In this document: piece by piece, positions 1-5,520 of the stretch
Numbering within the stretch: the first letter of the stretch is position 1
Layout: the number at the start of each line of letters is the position of its first letter
DNA from: an uncultured Selenomonadales bacterium
GTDB lineage: Bacteria; Bacillota; Negativicutes; Selenomonadales; Selenomonadaceae
Assembly: GCA_937910665.1 (NCBI GenBank)
Contig: CALEPR010000006.1
Location: forward strand, 1-36,294
Reading direction: 5' to 3'
Length of the DNA: 36,294 bases
Notes under the pieces: model-generated
The model's database searches: none
What the model was told of the DNA's origin: nothing
Seen by the model: the letters and a program-made list of their open reading frames with translations, nothing else
Program-made: the position numbers and the translations under genes

Positions 1-1126
1 CTTCAATTCTATCGTCAATATGCGAATGATACATGTACACGCCAAAACATTTATGAGTCTGTCCATCTTGCGTTGTTATCATCAAAGAATTGGGCGGAGC
101 AGTAAAACCCATCATAGCATCCATATCTGCCAATACACCTCTGTCCAAACATGAAAATGACTTGATATTTTGGTATTCAATTTTTTCACTAACAAATTCT
201 TTAGTTTTTTCATCAGTATAACAATGACAAATGCTATCCACTGTTAATGCCCAGCCTCTGTCAAAACCGGGCACAGAATTACTTTTTCTGAAAAGTCGGA
301 CATAAATGATTTCATTTTCCGAATATTCGTTGTTGAACAAAGTTCTCATCGCAATACTTTTTTGCATTTTGGCTGTTTCTTCGTCCTTATTAAAATCAAA
401 GTCCCACAATTTTTCAAAATTAAATCTCTCCCGGTCAGACTTATAAAATATGAACGCATCTTTGAGAAATTTTTGCATTTTTTCCTTCGGAATATAGGGA
501 GTATGATTGCCGGACAAAACTTTTGTCGCTGATTTTTCTACACTGACTTTTGCAACAGTTTCGACAGCGAACGGCAAAATGCAATTCTCAAAACTGATAT
601 TTTTCGCGTCAAGTTCAGCCTGTGAATTTGCCTTGATTGTGATTTTCGGCGCACCAAGAATCCCGACATACTTTTTGTTTTCTACACGAATCGGCACATT
701 AAAACTTTCACCGCACAGATAAATTGTCGGTTCTTCCATATCCAAAAGGTCTGACAAATCTTCCTGATTCAGTGCAGTTTTGTCGGCGTTATCGACAATA
801 TTTTTGTCATCAGTCTTTTGACGCAGATAATTTTTCTTTTCATTCAGTCGAGCCAAAAATTCCACGTCCAAATTTTCGCCGCCGTCATACTCCACGCCGA
901 GCACGTCACAAAATTTTTGGCGAAAATCAGGCGAATCTTTATCAAGCACGGAAATTTTTTCCGCCTCATCTTCATAGTAGCGGTCTTCCAGCCACTCTAC
1001 CAACTTCCCCGACAGAAAATGTCCAATCGCCTTGTCAATGTCGAAGTTCTCACGCAACTCTTCCAAGTTACTGCGAACTTTTACACCGTCTGCCATTTCC
1101 AGCGCAAATTTAATTTTCCTTGCCAT
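1..1126 (-). CDS. Partial paralog A: conserved N-terminal domain plus PH-like C-terminal part (3' end outside window)
   Basis: The reading frame is open from the ATG at 1126 to the window edge (375 codons), so the C-terminus is missing. The start follows a strong GGAGG, which overlaps the stop region of the next gene upstream. Residues 1-190 match the neighbouring paralog at 1138-2439 almost exactly, with key motifs WLEDRYYEDEAEK and GVEYDGGENLDVEFL. After about residue 190 the two proteins diverge. The C-terminal part still shares a weak pattern with the paralog (G-x-ALT-x-DS-x-C, later I-x-Y-x-NI), which reminds me of bacterial PH-like beta domains; that is an inference. There is no signal peptide or membrane segment. 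I do not recognise a function. It lies last in the small operon that starts at 2626. Confidence 0.8.
   Translation of the reverse strand, partial: MARKIKFALEMADGVKVRSNLEELRENFDIDKAIGHFLSGKLVEWLEDRYYEDEAEKISVLDKDSPDFRQKFCDVLGVEYDGGENLDVEFLARLNEKKNYLRQKTDDKNIVDNADKTALNQEDLSDLLDMEEPTIYLCGESFNVPIRVENKKYVGILGAPKITIKANSQAELDAKNISFENCILPFAVETVAKVSVEKSATKVLSGNHTPYIPKEKMQKFLKDAFIFYKSDRERFNFEKLWDFDFNKDEETAKMQKSIAMRTLFNNEYSENEIIYVRLFRKSNSVPGFDRGWALTVDSICHCYTDEKTKEFVSEKIEYQNIKSFSCLDRGVLADMDAMMGFTAPPNSLMITTQDGQTHKCFGVYMYHSHIDDRIE
808..1087. repeat. Direct repeat copy 1 (280 bp, identical to 2121-2400)
   Basis: Reading both copies base by base, I find no difference between 808-1087 and 2121-2400 (offset 1313). 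It encodes residues about 14-106 of the two tandem paralogs. On the gene-internal side the similarity decays gradually (good but imperfect down to about 560/1873) and then disappears. This gradient suggests gene conversion or a recent partial duplication, not an old whole-gene duplication. Confidence 0.9.
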
Positions 1127-1137
1127 AATTTTTCCTC

Positions 1138-2439
1138 CTACCATGTAAACGCTCCAGTTCTTAACCACGGAGTTTTAGACCCCCATGGACCTGTTGGATC
1201 TGTTGATTTAAGAAAAAGTTTATCATATTCAAGCGAATAATATTCCTTAACGACGTTGAGATATTTCTGCAACTGCTCCAATGTACCCCAATCAAAACTG
1301 CGGCTATACGATTTATCGCGGGACAAAGTAATACGCCCAGTTTCATTACTATTTATCGAAAAAATTATTTCTTTATCGTCAAAAGTGCCGCTATCTTTTA
1401 CTTCTTGTATGTTACCGTAAGGAATAATGCAATCCGCGAGCCACATTCCTTTCATACAGAAACTATCCTTTGTCAAAGCAAACCCAATATATCTGTCCGC
1501 CTCTGTTTGATTACCGATAGCTTTTTTTTCTTCTCTGATTACCCCAATACGCACCAAATCGCTTTCACCATACCTGCCGTGACAAATAAGCGGAAGTGCA
1601 AATGCTTTTTCTCTGTCGTTAATCGGTTCGTCGCCTTTAGTGAAAGATTTTCTAATTCTTTCAAAACGTTCATCAACAAACTCACCGCCATGATTTATAT
1701 GCCACAAATCGCCATAATCCCTATCTTGAGCGTGAATATGCATCGGCTCATAGCAATTAACAAGTATAGATTGCAACTCACTAATCGACTTTCTATTTTT
1801 ATAACTGCCAGAACTCGATGAACCGCCGTGAATCGAAGTTACATTCACAGGTGAGACAGATTTTTTCTTTTCCTGAAGATTGTTAGGCAAGATACAATTT
1901 TCAAAGTTGATATTTTTCGCGTCCAGTTCACTCCGTGAGTTTGCCTTGATTTCAATTTTCGGAGTGCCAAGAATCCCGACATACTTTTTATTTTCCACGC
2001 GAATCGGAATATTAAAATTTTCGCCGCAAAGATAAATTATCGGCTCATCAATATCCAACAAATCCGACAAATCTTCCTGATTCAGTGCAGTTTTGTCGGC
2101 ATTAGCTACAATGCTTTTTTCATCAGTCTTTTGACGCAGATAATTTTTCTTTTCATTCAGTCGAGCCAAAAATTCCACGTCCAAATTTTCGCCGCCGTCA
2201 TACTCCACGCCGAGCACGTCACAAAATTTTTGGCGAAAATCAGGCGAATCTTTATCAAGCACGGAAATTTTTTCCGCCTCATCTTCATAGTAGCGGTCTT
2301 CCAGCCACTCTACCAACTTCCCCGACAGAAAATGTCCAATCGCCTTGTCAATGTCGAAGTTCTCACGCAACTCTTCCAAGTTACTGCGAACTTTTACACC
2401 ATTAGCCATTTCCAGTGCAAATTTGATTTTTCTCGCCAT
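1138..2439 (-). CDS. Paralog B: conserved N-terminal domain plus divergent PH-like C-terminal part
   Basis: 433 residues. The ATG at 2439 follows AGGAGGGG with 7 nt spacing. The N-terminal ~190 residues are nearly identical to paralog A (WLEDRYYEDEAEK, FCDVLGVEYDGG, IYLCGENFNIPIRVENKKYV). A short linker rich in Ser and Gly (GGSSSSGSYKNR, about residue 205) leads to a C-terminal region with IGFALTKDSFCMKG and IPYGNIQEVKDSG, which could be a PH-like beta domain. It looks cytoplasmic: no signal peptide or membrane helix. The gene ends with TGG TAG, and that stop merges with the GGAGG of paralog A. The 57-residue gene upstream ends in the same TGG-TAG-GAGG context. Function unknown; this N-terminal domain seems familiar from Selenomonas-type proteins, but I cannot name it. 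Confidence 0.85.
   Translation of the reverse strand: MARKIKFALEMANGVKVRSNLEELRENFDIDKAIGHFLSGKLVEWLEDRYYEDEAEKISVLDKDSPDFRQKFCDVLGVEYDGGENLDVEFLARLNEKKNYLRQKTDEKSIVANADKTALNQEDLSDLLDIDEPIIYLCGENFNIPIRVENKKYVGILGTPKIEIKANSRSELDAKNINFENCILPNNLQEKKKSVSPVNVTSIHGGSSSSGSYKNRKSISELQSILVNCYEPMHIHAQDRDYGDLWHINHGGEFVDERFERIRKSFTKGDEPINDREKAFALPLICHGRYGESDLVRIGVIREEKKAIGNQTEADRYIGFALTKDSFCMKGMWLADCIIPYGNIQEVKDSGTFDDKEIIFSINSNETGRITLSRDKSYSRSFDWGTLEQLQKYLNVVKEYYSLEYDKLFLKSTDPTGPWGSKTPWLRTGAFTW
2121..2400. repeat. Direct repeat copy 2 (280 bp, identical to 808-1087)
   Basis: Second copy of the perfect repeat, encoding the N-terminal domain of paralog B. The small set of differences outside the identical block is consistent with conversion tracts between the two tandem genes. 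Confidence 0.9.
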
Positions 2440-2452
2440 AAATTTTCCCCTC

Positions 2453-2626
2453 CTACCAGCGTTTAAGTTTTTCAGTTTGTTCCGTGAATTTCAAAAATCC
2501 GAGTACAACCTTCGCCGCAGTTTTATTCTCGCCGCTCTGACTTTCCTTCTCCAATTTCTCGCGAATTTCTTTTTTGATTTTCTTTGTCAGCGGACTTTCC
2601 GGCGGCGGTGATACAAAATTACTCAT
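2453..2626 (-). CDS. Small protein, 57 residues
   Basis: Short ORF, starting MSNFVSPPPESPLTKKIKKE and ending TEKLKRW. The ATG at 2626 is preceded by AAAGGAG at 8 nt spacing, and the stop at 2453 overlaps the ribosome binding site of paralog B, so the two genes are translationally linked. The product is highly charged (Lys/Glu), probably helical after a Pro-rich N-terminus, with no membrane segment. It is the first gene of the operon holding both paralogs. I do not recognise a family; the strong start signal and tight spacing are the reasons for calling it. Confidence 0.65.
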   Translation of the reverse strand: MSNFVSPPPESPLTKKIKKEIREKLEKESQSGENKTAAKVVLGFLKFTEQTEKLKRW

Positions 2627-2656
2627 TCACATCGCTCCTTTCCTCACTTCATGCGC

Positions 2657-2688
2657 AGTATAACATAGTGGTTCGTCAGTTTTTGACG
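2657..2688 (-). promoter_or_regulatory. Candidate promoter with overlapping inverted repeat, small-gene/paralog operon
   Basis: On the minus strand an extended -10 (TGTTATACT) lies at about 2657-2665, roughly 30 bp before the start at 2626. A 5-bp-arm inverted repeat (CGTCA, 5-nt gap, TGACG) at 2674-2688 covers the -35 zone and could be an operator. The WYL regulator gene just upstream is an obvious candidate to bind it, but that is inference. Confidence 0.4.
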
Positions 2689-2692
2689 TTCA

Positions 2693-2724
2693 TAAAAAAA
2701 TACCGAAAAATTTTTTTCTCGGCA
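2693..2724 (-). terminator. Rho-independent terminator after the WYL gene
   Basis: On the minus strand, CCGA and TCGG arms with an A/T-rich extended stem are followed by a run of seven T, directly after the stop of the WYL gene at 2728. It separates the mobilization operon from the paralog operon. Confidence 0.65.
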
Positions 2725-2727
2725 TTT

Positions 2728-3348
2728 TCATACATTCTCTATTTTGCAAATATTTTTTATCAAAAAATTTTTTGTCAGCCCTGAATCTGTCATACCTTGC
2801 AAAATCCATTCACCATCAGAGCAAGAAATTTTTTCAGGCAAGATTTTTTCGCGTTCCAATTTTCTATTTTCATTTTCATAAATCAAAAAAATTTTTGTTC
2901 CTCTGTCGATTATTAAATTTAAATCCCAGATAACTTTCAAAATTGAATCGCTTACCTTAAATTCATAGGCTGAAGTTAATCTTTGAACGGTGCGTTGCAA
3001 AATTGTTCTTTCGTTCATAGGGATAGCCGAAAACAATTCAGTTAAAATTTCCGCAGTATCTTTTGCTGACAATGCACCACTTTCCAACACCAAAAGTATT
3101 GGTGTCAAAATTTTTATTCCGTGCAATTTCCCTTGCGTCAAGCCACTCAAATAATATTCATTGTTTTTCGTATCGTAACAGACTTCATTCGGTGCATATA
3201 CGTCCGACAACATCAACCTGACTGTTTGAATATATCTGTCAAATGAACGCCGACCTACTTCAAATTCTTTCATAAACAAATTTTTCTTGATTCGTTCTCC
3301 GTTCATCAAGCGATAAAATAAAATCAAAACATAGTCGGACTTGTTCAC
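2728..3348 (-). CDS. WYL-domain transcriptional regulator
   Basis: 206 residues. The start is a GTG at 3348 behind AGAGGAAA. The N-terminal ~45 residues form a helix-turn-helix of the type used by WYL regulators (KEFEVGRRSFDRYIQTVR). The C-terminal half has the WYL-like beta core, including IYENENRKLEREKILPEKI, SDGEWILQG and a terminal LIKNICKIENV strand. WYL proteins are ligand- or nucleic-acid-sensing regulators, often of mobile-element or defence genes. It is the last gene of the operon starting at 5242 and ends at a terminator. It may control this operon or the paralog operon that follows. The family call is good; the target is unknown. Confidence 0.7.
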   Translation of the reverse strand: MNKSDYVLILFYRLMNGERIKKNLFMKEFEVGRRSFDRYIQTVRLMLSDVYAPNEVCYDTKNNEYYLSGLTQGKLHGIKILTPILLVLESGALSAKDTAEILTELFSAIPMNERTILQRTVQRLTSAYEFKVSDSILKVIWDLNLIIDRGTKIFLIYENENRKLEREKILPEKISCSDGEWILQGMTDSGLTKNFLIKNICKIENV

Positions 3349-3375
3349 AAAAATTTCCTCTTTCCCAAACAGGAC

Positions 3376-4554
3376 TCACCTCAACAATTCTGGGTGACCT
3401 TCGATATATTTTATTTCCTCTTTCTCAAAGTCTGTCATTGCAGACTGAAAATTTCGCGTTTCAATCTTCACTTGATTTAAAATTTCTTCGTCGCGAATCT
3501 TTTTCCTTTCAGACAGATATTTTTTCCACTCCTGCACATCGCCCAAAATTTCTCGCCGACTTCTATCCAACCGATTTTTCAAAAAATCTGTTACTGTTGA
3601 ATCTTTCAACATCTCTAAATCTTCAGCTGAAATCAAAAATTTTCCGTGTTCATAATATTCGTAAAAAAATTCCAGCCAAATTCTTTGCTTTTCCGCCGAC
3701 TTCAGTGCAAACAAAAATTCATACGCCGCACCGCCTGTCAGGATTGTCTCTGGCAAATATATTAAGCCAATTTTATTTTTCAGTTCGCCTTCACTGCCGT
3801 GATAAATTATTTTCAACTCACCAAAATTTCTGTCGCTTGTAATTTCTTCTGCAAGCGGCTTTATTTTTTCTTGTTGCAAGTTTTTTAAAATCGTCCTCGC
3901 CTTGCTTGCCGCTTCAAACAACTTGTCAGGATTTTCCTCAATCTCGAACAAAATTTTCTCGGAGTAAGTTGGCAGGTATGTTTCAATTTTTGTGTGCAAC
4001 TTACTTTCAGCTACAAAAATCTGCGTCGCGAAAATTGCTGTCAATTCATCTGCACCTTTTTCGACGGCATACTTTTTCACCGTATCAACGCAATCCTGAA
4101 ACGAAATTATTTCATCACTCGAACTCAACAAACCGCGAACTTCAAAAAATTCTACCATTTCCTCCAGCGTCTGATTTTCAATTTTGAATTGTTCTTTTTC
4201 CTCAATCTCCGATGTATTATAAAATTCTGTCAAAAAACATTCTTGCTCACCGTCCGAACTTTTCGTCCACACTTCAAGCAATTCCGCCTTTGCATTTTCT
4301 TTCAACTTCCAACTGTTTTTTGTAATCTCATCTGCCGGAATCCAGCGCGGGTCACCTTCACAAATATTTTTGTTGTTCGACGACATCAGCCGCAAATTAT
4401 TCGCCATACTGAATTTGTAATTTTTCTCGCCGTCGCAATGTGGTCTCTCGACAAAATATTTTGCGTTCAGCAATCGTCCGCCATTGTCACGAATCTGCTT
4501 GCAAATTTTTCTCCCGACCTCGCGCCGATTTTCAAAAATTTCTGCTCGCGTCAT
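3376..4554 (-). CDS. ArdC N-terminal-like (ssDNA-binding) domain protein
   Basis: 392 residues; the ATG at 4554 overlaps the stop of the upstream gene (ATGA). Residues ~45-120 follow the ArdC-N (DUF1738) pattern: NNLRLM, GDPRWIPADEI, AELLEVWTKSSDGE, then FLTEFYNTSEIE. ArdC N-domains bind single-stranded DNA and occur in conjugative elements, where they may protect incoming DNA. The rest is helical and charged. No HExxH metalloprotease motif is present, unlike full ArdC proteins, so an antirestriction role by proteolysis is not supported. It is co-transcribed with relaxosome-like genes, consistent with a role on transferred single strands. Confidence 0.6.
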   Translation of the reverse strand: MTRAEIFENRREVGRKICKQIRDNGGRLLNAKYFVERPHCDGEKNYKFSMANNLRLMSSNNKNICEGDPRWIPADEITKNSWKLKENAKAELLEVWTKSSDGEQECFLTEFYNTSEIEEKEQFKIENQTLEEMVEFFEVRGLLSSSDEIISFQDCVDTVKKYAVEKGADELTAIFATQIFVAESKLHTKIETYLPTYSEKILFEIEENPDKLFEAASKARTILKNLQQEKIKPLAEEITSDRNFGELKIIYHGSEGELKNKIGLIYLPETILTGGAAYEFLFALKSAEKQRIWLEFFYEYYEHGKFLISAEDLEMLKDSTVTDFLKNRLDRSRREILGDVQEWKKYLSERKKIRDEEILNQVKIETRNFQSAMTDFEKEEIKYIEGHPELLR

Positions 4555-4970
4555 TTTTCTTCACTCACTTTTGCCGACAATGATTCTTCAAAATCTTCGT
4601 CAACCATTTCACTTGAAAATTTTTCTTCCGACAAAAATTTTTCAGTTTCAATTTTCAAATTGCGGTCGATAAGTTCAGTTTCTACAACCTCCGCTGAATT
4701 TTTATCACCGCTCAAAATTCGCTGATTGCCTTTCAATGCGTCCACTATCGTCAACACCGACGCTGACGTAATATCCAAATTTTTGTTTTTGATTTCTTTC
4801 TTCACCTGCTCAAAAATTGCCTCGAGTTTGCGATTCTGCAGTTTGTCGATTGCCGCACAAATTTCTTTTTCCTTGTCGTCCAATTTTTTGCGAAATTCGC
4901 GAACCTCAACCAGCTCTGCATTTTTGCGTTCCAATTTTTTCTCTATCGCCTTGAATGAAATTTGTTTCAT
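4551..4970 (-). CDS. DUF4315-like coiled-coil protein
   Basis: 139 residues from the ATG at 4970, chosen because GGAGG lies 8 nt upstream; the longer TTG start at 4985 would lie on that ribosome binding site. Residues ~1-60 form a strongly charged heptad-like coil (KKLERKNAELVEVREF, KKLDDKEKEICAAIDKLQNRK), followed by a helix ending in TSASVLTIVDALKGNQ. This arrangement resembles the DUF4315 proteins of Firmicute conjugative elements, which sit near the relaxase. The C-terminal ~50 residues are acidic and probably disordered. Probable relaxosome or mobilization accessory; exact function unknown. Confidence 0.5.
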   Translation of the reverse strand: MKQISFKAIEKKLERKNAELVEVREFRKKLDDKEKEICAAIDKLQNRKLEAIFEQVKKEIKNKNLDITSASVLTIVDALKGNQRILSGDKNSAEVVETELIDRNLKIETEKFLSEEKFSSEMVDEDFEESLSAKVSEEK

Positions 4971-4990
4971 AAATTTTTCCTCCAAACTTT

Positions 4991-5242
4991 TTATTCCAGC
5001 GGCTTTTCCAATTTGCTTTTGTTCACCGTCAACATTTCCAACAAACTTTGCTCATTGAAACTGTAAAGCAAGCCGCTCTGTTCGATGATTTTTCCTGCGT
5101 ATATCAATCTCGCCAAATGTTTCATTTCATTTTCGTTTTCTATCTCGCCACCAATATCATCAATTTGCCGCTCAACCTTTTCCAGCGATTTCATTAAATT
5201 TTTGCACTCTGCTCTCAACTGCTCCGCTTTCTCTTTTCGCAT
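4991..5242 (-). CDS. TraD/MobC-like small mobilization accessory protein
   Basis: 83 residues. I chose the ATG at 5242, because the alternative GTG at 5254 overlaps the GGTGAGGG ribosome binding site. The N-terminus is a charged helix (KAEQLRAECKNLMKSLEKVE); the C-terminal half (MKHLARLIYAGKIIEQSGLL) fits the short pattern of small TraD-type accessory proteins that flank MobA/MobL-type relaxases. Such proteins help the relaxase at oriT. It is divergent from the relaxase across a 278-bp gap that carries palindromes, the expected arrangement. Family call moderate. Confidence 0.5.
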   Translation of the reverse strand: MRKEKAEQLRAECKNLMKSLEKVERQIDDIGGEIENENEMKHLARLIYAGKIIEQSGLLYSFNEQSLLEMLTVNKSKLEKPLE

Positions 5243-5520
5243 TTTTTCCCTCACCGATTCAAACTATATCACAACTTTTTTAGCTCGTCCCGAAATGCAC
5301 AAAAATTTGTGCAAAATTAGTGCATCGCCTTTTTCTATTCTGTGCTATCATATCTGTGCGGGGATTTTTAGCGACAATGTTCACTTCCGCATTTCACTTC
5401 GTGAAACGCTACTTTTTGCTACTTCTTACGCCTTTTCTCGGCGGAAATATTTTGCCAGTCGCGGTCGCTCCTTGAACCTGCGGTTGACTTGTAAAATTTT
5501 TAGTGAGGAGGAAAAACTTT
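5243..5520. other. Divergent intergenic region: candidate oriT and divergent promoters
   Basis: This 278-bp non-coding gap lies between the TraD-like gene and the relaxase. It holds a perfect 8-bp-arm palindrome at 5296-5313 (TGCACAAA/TTTGTGCA) with an extra GTGCA at 5320. A second hairpin at 5389-5409 has TTTCAC-TTC-GTGAAA arms. The second is similar in form to the hairpin next to nic in RSF1010-type (MOBQ) origins, and is followed by GCTACTTTTTGCTACTTC. I see no exact match to the RSF1010 nic core, so the nick position is unknown. Toward the TraD-like gene an extended -10 (TGATATAGT, minus strand, 5263-5271) is visible. Confidence 0.45.
5296..5313. repeat. 18-bp palindrome (possible operator)
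   Basis: TGCACAAA and TTTGTGCA arms are separated by two A. It sits about 25 bp upstream of the -10 for the TraD-like gene, so on the minus strand it covers the -35 zone. A third half-site (GTGCA) follows at 5320-5324. This fits an autoregulatory relaxosome protein site. Confidence 0.5.

Noticed and set aside
1080..1126. Suspected frameshift near the start of paralog A
   Set aside because: Recounting the bases showed the offset to paralog B is constant (1313), so the frame is intact from 1126 to the window edge.
818..2611. Plus-strand ORFs over the paralog genes, two of which appear duplicated (818-1240 and 2131-2466)
   Set aside because: They are antisense shadows of the identical 280-bp repeat; they lack ribosome binding sites and have no protein-like composition.
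3438..4725. Long plus-strand ORFs opposite the ArdC-N-like gene
   Set aside because: Antisense to a well-supported operon, composition rich in Phe/Leu/Ser from reversed A-rich codons, no start signals.
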